A stretch of 64,000 nucleotides of DNA from NCBI GenBank assembly GCA_019095985.1, contig CM032664.1, positions 26,438,793 through 26,502,792 on the forward strand, written 5' to 3'. The position numbers and the translations under genes were made by a program. The notes under the pieces were generated by a model. The model worked only from the letters and a program-made list of their open reading frames with translations. It was not told the DNA's origin and made no database searches. How positions within the stretch are numbered: position 1 is the stretch's first letter; the number at the start of each line of letters is the position of its first letter. The stretch comes from Streblospio benedicti (taxonomy: Eukaryota > Annelida > Polychaeta > Spionida > Spionidae). Positions 1 through 14,400 of the stretch are shown here, piece by piece.

Positions 1-2413
1 AAAGTGATGTGAAGCCAGAGCAATGCAATATATTATTGCTTTATTATTTTTTCAAAATACCTTTATTCACTGTTATTATACTCTATAGTTTTTTTTAATT
101 AACATATTTAATACTTCTACCAGTAAATCCGTCTCTAATAGTCAAATAATATGAAACTCAATATTTCTTTTTGTGATATGTACTGGTAGAAAGATGTACA
201 ACTGCCTTAAAAAACGATCTATGAGCATGCCTAATATGTGAATGTGATGAATATTGTGATACAATATGAAGTTAATTTTGTTTTTCTAGTGATTATTATT
301 ATTTACAACTTTGTTTGATTGAATGTATGATTTTGATTAACTGTGGTTTTGGTTCAGTGGTCATTTACCACAATTAAGTTTGTGTTCATGTTTGAATTGT
401 CATATTTTGTTGCCATGATTTTAAAAGCATTTCCGAAATATTCTATTTTTATGATTTGAATATGCATTTGGTCAGTTATTCATAAGTGAATTATTTCTTT
501 TGTGTTAACTATTCAATGTACAGGTCGTGTGGTATAGATTCATCTTTTACTTGACTTTGTAACCCACCCCATTATAACTATATCAGTATACAGAAGTAAT
601 TTTTATTGTAATTATTCATATATCTAATTTTAATGGTTTCTTAAATCACTGCATAGACAAATGCTCTTATTGATTTCTTTTGCACACGTTTATGATTTTG
701 AATATGTTCTTGGAATTAGCATCTGCACTATACTGTATATGCATGACACACAATCTGTCTTTATACAGCTACTTAATTGGTCCCAGCACCAGCTGTAAGC
801 TGGTACAGGGGCTACTGTTTTCCTTTTACCTTTTACCTATGCCCGACGTTGTGAAGAAAACTACTGAATGTTATGATTCCAAACTTTGTGATCCTTTCAA
901 AAATGAACCTTAGATGAGACTGGATATTTTTATACGACGTAATAATATTGACATTTTTAAAACTATATTTCTTAAAAACTGGTCTGTACGTCTTGGTACG
1001 TTGAACGTCATAGGTTAAAAGCGTTTAAAATTACATAAAATGTTTCAATGCACCACCAGAACATGATAAAAACTGGTAAAGATGGATAAATCCAAGACAG
1101 GAACAGCACCAGCATTCAGCCAACATACCCTGGCCAGGGCTTATTTTAAACAAGCCTATTATGGTGCAGATGCTAATATATATTTGGATGAGATGTAATT
1201 AATTTACAAAGATTTTTTACAATTTTGTATTCTTTTATGATGTAATAGTTTACTGTAGTGATTTTTTTAGATGTGATATATGTATTTCTTACTGTGTACT
1301 TAAAATATTCATATATGGAACAGATGCATTCCACAAGTCATGTAAAGATGATCAACTTTGTTTTTAAGAAATTGTATGAATTGATTCTTGTACCAGTCAG
1401 TTTAAATGTCTATGTACGTAATGGTTAACAGACATAATAATTATGGCTGTTTCTTTAGCTATCTAAATATTAATTTCATATAAGATATTCAACTATTAAA
1501 TCATCTAAATTTTCCAAATCTACCTATAACTGTAAAACTATTGTACATTTTATTTGCTTGTTAACTTGCTCTTTAGAGATATTGTGCATTATATATAACA
1601 TGTTAATGTCATCTTGAATTATGTAATAGATTTTCATTCTTTTACATATACTTCAAGAGCATCCTTATCAGCCATTTCTTATTGTTGGTCTGGCATAATT
1701 AACAACACCTCATGAGAGCTATTAGAGTCTAATTTTTAACATAGAATTCGCACAACACAGAATTATATTGGACGAATAACATTTAAGTTAGGTGAAGTAG
1801 GGTCCTCATGAGTACACGTAAAAAGTCGCCCATCAAACCAAAGTTAAAAGTGACGTCTGGCGTTTGAAATCCATGGTACATGTACGTCTGGTGAAAATCA
1901 TTCGATTATATGACATCATGTGACCTTGTGTTTTAGTTAACAAGACCGCGTGGTATTTTTAAACAATTGCAAGTGTGAGGAATTTATATTCTCCACATTT
2001 AACTTATTACACCTTCAATATATTCGTGAGGACCCTGGCACGAAGTTAACCAATGCAATTTTGAAAATTGTCCGGTATATACTGTCAAGGGTGGAATTTG
2101 AGGGGTTCCATTATTAATACTGGTGATTAGAACATGTAAAATGATATTATGAGTTATTATTTATGTCTAACAATAAAAACATATTCAAATTATGGATTAT
2201 AAATTAACTTCTTTGAAGAAATTTGCTGAAAAAAAAATGTAAATTTGCTTTGAGCACAGCAGGTGTGGGCACCTTAGATAAATGTAGCCGCCAAAAAATA
2301 TCACATGCGTGTTCAATTTCACTAATTTAGAAATAAAATTTGAGGAAACGAATTTTGTTTTATGTACACCCTTAACATCAAAACTAAATGCTGCAAAATG
2401 CTGTGTGGGCTCA

Positions 2414-2452
2414 CTGGGTATCAGTGGTCCAAGAGACTTCACTGATACCCAG
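2414..2452. repeat. Short perfect-stem hairpin
   Basis: Thirteen bases (CTGGGTATCAGTG) pair exactly with 2440-2452 across a 13-nt loop. Isolated in AT-rich DNA; no function is evident. The stem is shorter than a typical miRNA precursor. Confidence 0.5.
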
Positions 2453-5003
2453 GTTGGGTGCACCATGCGTTGCTTTTGTGTTTTAACTCAACAGAATTTC
2501 CCAGTTTTTGTAATGCACTAAAATAAAAAATGGTATTGAAATCGATTTTGAAGCTAAAATTTTGACAGTTCACTCACTTTCAGCATGGTATTTTCAAGAC
2601 ATTTAATATAGCGCACATGAAATTTAAATAATTCTACACAAGAGGACCTTTTGTATTCAAAAGCATTACGTAGAAAAGAAATTCCCTATAATTAAAAGTA
2701 ATTTATGTATCACAATCATTCAGCCTAAAAGCAGTTTGCACATTATATGCTTTTTAAGTATTAATATGAATGTGTCAATTGGATACTTAGCATGATGCGA
2801 ATGGAATTAACAAAAACTGTTTTCACCGTTTGTATTTTATTGAATGTCAACTTTCTTGAACAAATACGACATGATAAACTTAACATTGACCAAACACACA
2901 CGCAATTAACACTACATCAAAATGTTACACATAAAAAAAAGGATATCTTTGCAAATATGGTGAGAAAAGTTTTATCGCAGGTGAATCAGTTTAGCCTCGG
3001 TAAAAATAAATACATTAGACTACACAATACCTCTAAATTTATTTTAAATTCCATTGACTTTAAAAAGAATCTCAGATTTTAAATAATTATCAGTTTTAAC
3101 TCAGTGTCACAAATAAAATGAATATGGAGTCTATGAGCTAATTTTGTAAAAAGGTATTAATGAGGGAGGGGAGTTTGTCAACAGATCTAAATATTCATAG
3201 TACAGATACATAATTAATGCAACAAAGTAAAAGTATGGACATTCATAAAAATAAAAGTTATGAATTATTTTTTGGTGTAATGAAAGAGTAAAGGGAAAAT
3301 GATGTCATCTACAATTATACAAGCTTTTTGATAAGATAGAACATGCTCTCTCCACTCAAATTGAACTTTAATCTAATAATCCTATTGTACACTACAGAGA
3401 CTACAAATATATACAATTGGATTTTACGCATACGCATACATGTACATCTATTATGAATCTTCAAAATTACAAAATATTTAAATCAAAAGTATCACAAGTA
3501 CATTTGATGTCATGACAAAACGCATTCATTCAGCTTCAGAAATAATATGCATAGCATGATGTATTAGATAAATGCTTAGATAGACCAGGAATGTGAGGCA
3601 ATATATAAACAAAACACAGGATTAGGCTTAACAAATTAATACAATACCTTCAGTTCATTTCCACACATCACTTAATTCCAGCATTTCTTTAAAACCACCC
3701 TACACATCACCAAAAACAGCATTATTCTGTTCTTTGTGCTTAATGGTGGTATGCAGCTGATGAAATACAACTGTTTTAGCTGTAATGATGTGTAGGCAAA
3801 ATCAGAACTTATTACACACGTGCACAGTAAAAACTCTAAAAATAGACAAACATAAAGGCACAGCTCTATAGCAATTTATCAAAAGATTTCTTTATGAAGA
3901 ATTTGGACCACAATAAAACGTCATACAATAGAGGTGGTTTACATAATATACAGAACTGGTCTTAGTGGAAGTTCTGTAGCAATGAGCTGGCATTTTATTT
4001 TTTCATAAATAAAATTAGTTCTAAACTTTAATTGTGGTTCTTCAATTGTTCTTACAAAACTACAAAAGAAGCCGTATGCACGCATTTTTGGTGAAAACCT
4101 ATCGATCGGAAACAATTATTATTTTGTTAAGCCTTAAGAACATTGTGATACATTTAGATAACATCCAGCAAGTAATTTTAATATTTTCTAGTTTTAGACA
4201 TATTGGTTGAAAATCTGCTTTAAAGAACATACAGTGTTTATTTTAAATAACTATATTACAAGCACTCACACATCTTAAAATATAGATATGTATATTTTAT
4301 ATATATACCGTTACTACATAAATTTTGATTGCTATAGGAATGCAAATATTTTGAGCATAATATACAAAACATATTTATAGCATATTTTAGAAACATAATT
4401 CACCATATTTGCATCTCGAAAATGAAAAAAAAAAATTATAAGAAATAAGCGCTAAAAAGTAGAATGTCTGTTTAACCGATAATCATTATCATACAAAAAA
4501 ATCTTCTCTCAATGAATATCTCCAACATTTGAACCATTAATATCAACAAACAATATCACAAAAACATTCAATGTAATTGTACTTTCAATAGCAGATGAGA
4601 ACGATGAACTGAATCAGGTAAATTTCGAGGTAATAAGAACACCCGGTAAAAAATGTTTAAACATATTTCATTATGATCAATATGAATTGTATTTTGAATG
4701 TTCAATGCAATAATGTTACTTCCATGAAAAAATTCATTTGATCCATGAATAACAATCAGACCTAATTTATCATTAATACAAATCTTCAATTTATTTGAGC
4801 AGACCCTAATTATACCTTTTTTCCGAATATGGCCTGGCTGCCCAGTCTAGATCTCACCTATTTTCTCAAAGTCTTACGGTCACTAGGGTCTAACAGGCCC
4901 TTACCCACGGCCCAGACAGGCTCGTTCTTTCTGCACGACTGTTCCAAGTCTGTTTTGGTCAAATATGATACATCAAATTGGAAAAGTTCACTATATCCTT
5001 TTC

Positions 5004-5027
5004 ATATATATATATATATATATATAT
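5004..5027. repeat. (TA)n microsatellite
   Basis: About twelve TA units in the region 3' of MGAT4. Confidence 0.9.
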
Positions 5028-5447
5028 CCTTACCAAACTACCTATTGATCAACAAAAAGTATGATCATTAGGTGCATTTGGATACCAAAATTGTTTAGAC
5101 TTATATTATAAGCACACTGCTACTATCATTCAGTAAGAAAAAATAATTACCTTACACTACTTATGTGTTCTATGAAATTCCAGTAACCTATTGCGCACAC
5201 GGTAAAACTTTTTCGCAAACATGAAAATAAAACCCAAATGTTACCCATTTGTTTGTGCTAATACTTCGAGACATTTCACATTTTAGGGACTATGTATGAT
5301 TGTTTGTACGTATGCATACAAGTGTAAAATGCATAAAAAATCTGTTAAAATGTAGCATAATAGTTTTGACACCAACAGTGCTCGATGAGGCTTGTGTTTC
5401 ATGACTAGATGGTAGCAATATGGTGGGATGATGTCTGCTGCTGAATT

Positions 5448-5477
5448 CTATCTCTTCTTCCATTCCTTAATGAGAAT
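5448..5477 (-). CDS. MGAT4: MGAT4 exon 14: last nine codons and stop
   Basis: After acceptor GTTTTAG the sequence reads ILIKEWKKR and stop. Joined to exon 13 this gives [12 protein letters not shown], matching the vertebrate end LNEIHIKKATN. This resemblance supports the GC-AG intron 5478-5710. Confidence 0.85.
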   Translation of the reverse strand: MLIKEWKKR

Positions 5478-8400
5478 CTAAAACAAAAACAAGCAAATTC
5501 TTTCTTAAAAATCGAAAAATAAACCTCTATTGCAGAGGAAATGACTTTTAGTTTAAGACATCAAAATTCTTAATTTTACCGCTTTTACCTGTAGTAACAT
5601 ATCCTTGGATATCATATAATTAATATGAAAAAAAAGTTAACATTATCGCATGCTCCTTAAGTCTGTGATAACGAGGATATCAAACAGCCATGTAACCAAA
5701 ATTTTCTTGCCTCATTTAAAATAACCCAACTTTCACTCTTCGACTGCACATGCAACCTCATTACTTCAATTTCACCAAACTCGCTGGGAAATTCACCCTG
5801 GACCATGCCCGAGACATGGTCGAACTGGTTGACGACAAAAAACCCGTCCACTGTGCATGGGTAGGTGTGCATTTGATCCTGTCCGTCAACAACACTTTTC
5901 TGCTCTTCCTTATTGGCCATCAGAACCTACAAGAAAAAAAATGTATGTCCATCTTTAGAGATCAATCAAGAGTTCAATATGAATTCAATGGGAATCATCA
6001 TAGGATCTTGGGATAAATCAGTCTGTCATTTAGACTTGTTTTCCAGCAGGTCATAGGTGCTGCTTTTCCATTAGCTCACCTCACCTCATTCACCTTGTAG
6101 AATGAAAATGGTATGTACTGTTTTGTTTGACATTAATGTAGAAGCTGTTGAAGAATTGAGTGAATCTCTGGAGTGATTATGCACTTTGTCTGGAAGCACT
6201 TGTTTACGCGTAGTACGCTGCACCATCTAAAAGTCAAATATGGCGATTACTGAACTCCCGCAAAAAAATTCAATGCTAAAACCACCCACATTATGTTTGG
6301 TAAAAAAATGCTGATTTTATTTGATTTTTGATAAAACAAGACAAATTTTTGAAGATGTATATGAAGATTCCAACACATCAATTTTGTATTTCAAAAATAT
6401 AAAACAAACTCAAATTCTAAGAAAAACTGAACAAAAACAAAACTGAGTTGTAGAATGAAAATTTTATGTACTGTTTTGTTTGACATTGATGGAGAAGCTG
6501 TTGAAGAATTGAGTGAATCTCTGGAGTGATTATTCACTTTGTCTGGAAGCACTTGTTTAGGTGTAGTACGCTGCACCGTCTAAAAGTTAAATATGGCGAT
6601 TACTGAACTCCCTAAAAAAATGAATGCTAAAACATCCACGTTAGAACCTTCAGACTTAAATATCCATGGACCGATCTGAGATTTTACATCTAACATAAAC
6701 ATGCTCTCACACACATACATTTTTAGCTTGATTTTACGTCACGATAGAGAAGTATCTCAAACATCAATTAGTTGAATTTATGATAAACTTCTTTCTAGAT
6801 GAGTTTGACCTGGACAAAATTGCTGCTCAAACTAATAAAGCAAAAGCAACTTTTAAGAATAACTGAACAAAAACAAAACTTAGCTGTAGAATGAAAATGT
6901 TATGTACTGTTTTGTTTGACATTAATGGAGAAACAGTTGAAGAATTGAGTGAATCTCTGGAGTGATTATTCACTTTGTCTGGAAGCACTTGTTTGGGCGT
7001 AGTAAGCTGCAACATCTAAAAGTTAAATATTGCGATTACTGAACTCCCGCAAAAAAATTCAATGCTAAAAACAAATTCAATGCTGGAAAAGTCAATCCAG
7101 GGTACTTTAATGTGCTTTTTAGACATTTACAATATGCTTAGCAAAGAGAATGTGATTATTTTATTTTTGATAAAACAAGACAAATTTTTGAACATGTACA
7201 TGAAGATTCCAACACATCAAATTTGTATTTTAAAACATATTTAGCAAAAGCAAATTATAAGAAAAACTGAACCGAAACAAAACTTAATTGTAGAATGAAA
7301 ATGTTATGTACTGTTTTGTTTGACATTAATGGAGAAGCGGTTGAAGAATTGAGCGAATCTCTGGAGTGATTATGCTCTTTGTCGGGAACCACTTGTTTAG
7401 GCGTAGTACGCTGCACCATCTAAAAGTTAAATATTGCGATTCAATGCTAAAAACACCCACGTTAGAACCTACAGACTTAAATATCTATGGACCGATCTGA
7501 GATTTTACGTCTAACATAAACAAGTTCTCACACACATACATTTAGCTTGATTTTAAGACAAAATAGAGAAGTTTGTCATGATTATGACAAGTGTAAAATG
7601 AAGTATGAATGTAAATGCTTTGTTATTTGTATCATCTTGCTGTGATGTAACCGTTATAATTACAGATATATAATGCACTTCTAAGACTATAATTCTCTTA
7701 CAAATATGAGGTTTGCAGGGACATCAACGTGAGCAAAATCGAAGTCCCTCTTTATCGGGTATATCGTTTACAAGTAGGCCTAAATACAAAATGAAGCATT
7801 CAAATCCTGTTTTATAATTAGAAGCTTCAACTCTGACAACGAAGCTTCGAACTATTTCGACATCTCTAGTAGAGATTATATAACATAAATACAGAAAAAA
7901 ACTATAACAAATAACTTCCTTAACTTGATACACTTGAAATGATTACTAAAAGAACATTAACAAAAGAAAATATTACGAAATATTAGTATGTTTTCCTAAT
8001 GTCACTATAATTGCTTTGCACTCTAAGAAATGAGATAAGATCCTTGAAAAAGCGCTATGGAGCAGAATTTGAAATTTGACTCAAAAATTCAGAATGAATC
8101 TTATCAAATTAACATGCCTTCCAGAATGCCAACATCTAATTCCAGAAATGATGGAAACTTAAAGAAATGAAAATTACATTCCAGACTTTGCACCAAACAA
8201 AAGCAATGATTCATGAAATTGTCACCAGAAGTGACAAACCAGGGTGATGAGGCAAATAAAAGCAACAGTAGAAATTATACAAAACGAAAGTCCAAAATTT
8301 ACCATAATGTGGACAATTTTGGTCCATGTGAACAGGCCCCGGGAGGTAACCATTTTCAAACTAACTTATTTTTCAGCATTTCAAGTTAATGAAGTTTATG

Positions 8401-11400
8401 AAATATTATAGAATAAAAAAAATACAGTAGTTGAAATGGTGGCCTTTGAGCTTGAAGAGGAATGTTCGGGATTCCTATCCCTTGTGCGGCCCTTCTTCTC
8501 ACATACATACTTTGTCAACAGCACCTAAAATTTCATGCACTTAATTTTTTGTCCCATAATTGTTTGACTCTATGTAGTTTCTTGTACACTCATAATACAT
8601 GTATTGCCATTTGTGACATAATAACAGTGGAAGTCTGATCGTCCCGAGTCACATTATTTCATGATCCTGACTTTAAAACACGGTTTTGCTAATAGACAAA
8701 GAAAATTTCAATATGGTTGTAATATAAAACAATCTTAAAATTCTGAAAACTTTTCTACTTTTTTTCTAATTGCACAACTTATGATTAAGCAAACAAGCTC
8801 AAATCATTTGATTTATCTTATTTTTCGTCACTTTTTATGTTAATTATATATTATCAACTTGCTGCAATAAAATACATTTAAAAAAAAAGCTGTACTAAAG
8901 TGAGGTGTTTAACATTTATATAGCAACGAATACCAAAGGCTCTAAGGCGTGTTTGTCACTATTTCTACTTCAAATAACAATTTATTGAGAAATTTTGTTT
9001 TACCTCCACAGTGGTGTTGTAGAGCTTGTCTCCGGGATGCTCAGGGTTACCAGATTTGAACAGATATCTGCAATAAAAAGTTGTAAACATTGTTGATACC
9101 AGGCCAGCTTATTAGTGGCAGACCTAATGAGAGCGCTGACTTCAAAAACAGATGCTGCAGCTCCAAAGATTGTATTCATGGCAACACAAACAATCATTTT
9201 GTGATGTTTGACATAGCTAACGGGAATTCTTATGCGATTGGAAAATGCAATTCAGTGTATTTGGCTACTTGTCGTTTCACCCAATGAATAAACCAAGTGA
9301 AATACAGGAAATGGCATTGAACATCATGATAAAGTATTTAAGCACACAAGTGCTGATAATAAAAGCTTTTGCCTTATTGCTTGGTATTAGATGTAAAGTA
9401 AAATGACTGTCTAATCTAAAATATAATTTTTCAAAATATCAAATATAAGGAGTCTTTGAAACAATACAAGTCTTTCCTTAAAAATTAGAAAATCAAAAGT
9501 TTATCAAACAATTTAGACCAAAATTAATTGAGTTTTGTCAATTTATTTCTATACAGCTGTAATAATATCATTTCTGTTTTAACGCTTAACAACTTTTTCC
9601 AAACTACATTTTTCGACTCTAATTCAGCACGTTTAACTTGCAAAGCAATATCAGCTAAACGCATTTTCCTAAAAATGAACCTGTCTTTGAGCAAAGACGC
9701 TACAAGTAGCAAAGCGAGGAGTCTCCATTAGGAATGAGAAACATTCAACATCTACTCAATGAAAGATTTTAATCATTCATTTCAAGGTTAAATAGATATT
9801 CCAGAAACTAACTTTTCAATTTTAATAGGCGGCGTGAACTTGAACTGCACAAAGTCTCCTTGCTCAGGTATTAGTCCCCAGAAGAACGTGTCCCCGATGT
9901 AGGCGCGGTCGATGCTGTACTGCTGGTAAATCTTGATCGAGCTCGACACTTCCGCCGTGGGGTTGAGATGTGCTCTATGCAGCTGGGCCTTGCCAAAATC
10001 TTTGTCCTAAACGTTGAAATTATAATCTATGAACATTATGAACTAATTTTTGAAAGACAAAGCAGCAATAATTTCATTTTTCAGACATTTACCAAGTAAT
10101 GCAGTTATTTGTATATTTTCCATTATGCTTCATGAGACACCTATCATCTCTAATAATATACATGTACATAACAACATATAGTTTATACCAGAATTGTAAC
10201 TGAGTGATATATAGTATCAACAAAATTTCATTTTTTTTTCTTTTAACTCTGGTTGACTGTTGACCAATTATGCAACACTTTACACATTTAAATAATCATG
10301 TATGGTAAAAATATAATGGAAGATGACAAGACAGGTCTAAAATGCAAAATATCAATCTGGAAAAAGTTCACTTTACAACAAAATTTTAGATTATTTTTGT
10401 CTCCGTCAATGAAAAAGAAAAACCCAGATTTATCACTGCAGAAACAATATGCAGTTTTAAATTTTAACATTTTGAAAACAAATCTCACATTAAAATTATA
10501 TTTACAAAAGCAAACTGATATACATAAAGAAATTTAATAACTTAAATAGTACACAATTGACACATATTACCGTCAACACTTTGAAATATTTCCTTCCAAA
10601 ATTTCTGTCCTAAATATATATAACGGCAAAATTCATAAAAAAAAATCACAAATTTGAAGTGACTTAGTCTGGAAATAGAACAGTGTATGGCTTATAGCTG
10701 TGACTTGCAACGAAAAGTCATAGGTTTGGTCCATTTTCAAGATGGACAACGATCAAAAAATATCCAAACACTTTGCTCTATACCTTCACATTATTCAAAT
10801 ATATGTGGCCAACAGGGATGAAGACCTCATTTATAACCAGAGGGCAGTTCAAAACATGGTACACGGTTGCGCAAGTTCAACTACTCAGCCTAAATTAGCT
10901 GCCTCTTGGTACTGAGCGGCTTGTATAGTATTACATTACAATGCAAAGTGATTAATGAAATACAGTTAATGTATAAAGAAATGAATATAAATATAAATCT
11001 ATAAATCTATTAGTATCTACACTACATTGCATTTCAAAATTACTAAATACACTAAATATAAGCTTATAAAAAAATTCTAATAAAATAATCATATGTTTTC
11101 AGAAAAATGGAATGAATAATAGTATAATATTTATCATCATATAGAAAAACCCAGAAAAGCTCAGAAAAACCCGTGTTTTTCTACAAAACCCCCAAGCAGG
11201 CTGGGTTTTTTGCAGAAAAACCTGGGTTTTTTGCCCAACCCTGCTAATTACTATAGACAACTAACAGAAATCGATGTAGCACTGTTGCGCATTGAAATGA
11301 TCAAAGAACCACTACTTTCAACAAATTCATTATCACTGTACCTTTAACTTCTGGACCTTGCCTTTGAGAGAGGAGTGCGTTCCAATGTGCTGGAAGAGAG

Positions 11401-14400
11401 AAGGCTTAAAGCGGCGCCTCAGTTCCTGCACACTCCGCTGACAATGTTTCTAGAAACACAAAAAAAGCAGCCCCCACACTTAACCAACGAGAAATATACC
11501 ATAAATAAAAGAACCTTTCATGGTGAAACGATATGCTCTTTCATTTATTGAAACCAATATAGTCCTATAACTAGAATCTTGAATTAGCCAATGTTAATAA
11601 ACATCATAAAAAGCAAGCATTAAGCACGAGAAGCAAAAGAAAGGCTAAAAAAAAAGCACCGATCGCCACACTCAATGGATTATGAGAAACGGCTGAAATC
11701 AAACGCACCTTCATCTGTAAATATCTCAAAATCAAAATATAAATTAATCAATTTTGCAATCTGAAATGAATATAATTTCTTTTCAGAAATTGATGGGTAA
11801 TAAACAATGGGAATAGAATATACACGAAGGGCTAACTGACAATATATTATTTTCTTTTAAGGTGTATAAATGTAAAATAATACTTTCAATATCTTTGATA
11901 TTTTAATTATTCAATTGCATACAAGTCAAAACTTGTACTAAATTTAGTAAATCAAATATTCACTTGAAATGGTAATGAATGCATATTGAACTTAACTTGT
12001 GTATTTTTGAGTTTGCAATTCATATAGGATTAACTAAACCCTCTCCACTTAAAATGGACGAAACCGTCCGAGATGACATCAAACCTCCTATCGACCCAAA
12101 CCGGCCGACTCATTTCATGTTTTAGCATGGGAAATATGCCGCTTTGTTTCAAAACTTCAGAAATTGGGACTGATGTAAGCTAAAATAGTTTCTTCATATA
12201 TATAAAATCATGAAAAGATGATAGGTGCATGTTAATGGAAGTTACAACAATTTAAAGTTGGCCACACAACTCAAACAGAAAGAGGTTTTCCGCACAACAC
12301 CTACAATATATAGTAAGCATATTAAGCACTGTTAAATAGCAAAAAATGTAAGTCAGAAAGAGTTAATAATTTCTAAAAGCATTAAACATATAATCACCCT
12401 TTGTAATTTGGGTTTATTAATAACTTGCAAGTTTAAGAACAGTGCGAAAACCTCTGGCATCGAATCAACACCTTTGAAACGGTATTGGATAAAGATTTAC
12501 CATAAATAGCTGAATAAACAGCCACATTTGAATAACTGCTGTGGGTGTTCATTTTAGACAGAAATCGATATTTCCAATGGACGTTCAATTAAATGTCCGT
12601 TACTATTTTTCGCTGAGATTAAAACATTTTCATCACACAAGCTAAGTCATAATGCAAACATCACAATCCAAATAATTGCCCCCCCCACCCTCATAATCAT
12701 TTTTTAGAGTAAAACTAGCATACTTCAACACATTCTACAAGTAAGGAATGGACCACTTAAAAGTCACAAATATTATATTGCCAGTTGTTTTTTTCTACAC
12801 TATGGCTCAAATCAAAGAAGCTGAAAGCAAAAAAATCCTGGACTTTGTAGTTGGAGCTACTCACTTGCCACCAGAAGACTGGGGCTCTGTGAAGATACTG
12901 CTGCATGGGCGTGGCATTCGGCTGGTACTCAAATAAGGCTGGCAGGAACACGCGGGTTTCTAAGGATTTTTCTATTTTACAATGCCACTGAAAAGAGCAT
13001 GCACCAAGCAGCCATATTTAGCACCCATAAACAAACATCTGTTGATGGACTTTATTGAAATCAAGTAGTAAATTTGTCTAAAACTACTCAGGATAGTTTT
13101 GCTATGAATCTATTTTGAAACACTACAATCGACAGGTGAAAAAGTCTAATTTCTCAATATCATTTATTTGTAGGCATTTTATCATCAATAATTTTAGACG
13201 TACGTAATTTTCAATGGTGGCCAGAAATATGATTGTCCATTTAGAATATCAATACAATGTACTGTGAAACCTCCAACTAAGATCACCTCTCCATTGAGAC
13301 CACCTCGATAAAAAGACCACTTGTCACATTCTCAAACCTTCATAAAGCTACCAAAACTAGCCTCTGTATAGAGACCACTTCTCTATTGAGACCACCTAAC
13401 ACTGGTCTCAAAGGTGGTCCTAATAGAGAGGTTTTACTGTATACTGTAACCTGTCTTCAATGGACACTTCGTTAGAAGTGTCCACATAAGACAAGTGTCC
13501 TTCTAAGGCTTAGGGAACTGTCCATACAAATAGTTTGCACTGTATGTACAGTAGAACCTCTCTATTAAAGAATGCACAGAAAAATCATATTGTTCTATAA
13601 AACATACATCGTATTGATCTATGCAAAATAACTGATCGGCCACTGAGCATAACCTTTAAGACCACCCAAGGGACTGACCATAAGTTGTTTCTATAGAGAG
13701 GTGGTCTTTGTATCAAGGTCCATTTTGGTTGTTTCATGGAGGTGTGGGATCGTGAGAATCTTTTTAAAGAGGCGGTCTCAATAGAGGTGATCTTAATTGG
13801 ACGTTCTACTTAATATCATATGTCATTGATATCACAAATAAATGATACCTTAACTAAATTTCAGTAAAATGAAAGAGCATTTCTAAAGCCTGCAAAAAGT
13901 TCACATCTCAAATGCAGTTTCAATCACATGATATTTAGCTTCAGCTTTTTGCTTTAACATAATTGTCTAGTCCTAAAAATAATAGCGGTCGGACGTGTTT
14001 TTGTTTGAAAGCAATTGACTTCAGTAGAGTACTTCAAACAGTTGGTTTTATGAAATTTGATCTTTTATTTTGAATTTTGGGGGTAGCTGAGTAAACTATG
14101 GCAGCTGTAAAATACATATTCTGACAGGGCATGCGATGTGGCATCAAAAATGTAAATGTGGTGGTTATTTCGGCGTGATTTTGAAGCAGTTGAATATGTA
14201 TGAAATTAACACTTCTGAGGGCGTCCTATGACACGTGGAGGTTCCTTTTGTCACTTCTGGAGGCTACCTGGATATTGCAACTTTTCACGACAAATCGATT
14301 TAAAAGTCATCCACACACGCCAGGCTGTCAATGTTTTTATATGTGGTGCCCATAGCCGTGAGATTGAACACATGTGTTAGTGGGGCCTGAAACATTTTTT

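Larger units (their letters stand above)
1..5447. other. AT-rich region 3' of MGAT4, no gene supported
   Basis: Long AT-rich sequence downstream of the MGAT4 stop. It should include its 3' UTR and perhaps the tail of another transcript at the left edge. No reading frame here resembles a known protein. A compact hairpin lies at 2414-2452 and a (TA)n run near 5004-5027. Confidence 0.6.

Noticed and set aside
2792-3082. 96-codon plus-strand frame in the left flank
   Set aside because: AT-rich composition, no family resemblance and no splice context.
12748-12936. 62-codon plus-strand frame overlapping the candidate MGAT4 exon
   Set aside because: Codon third positions look less coding than the minus-strand reading, which also has matching splice sites and phase.
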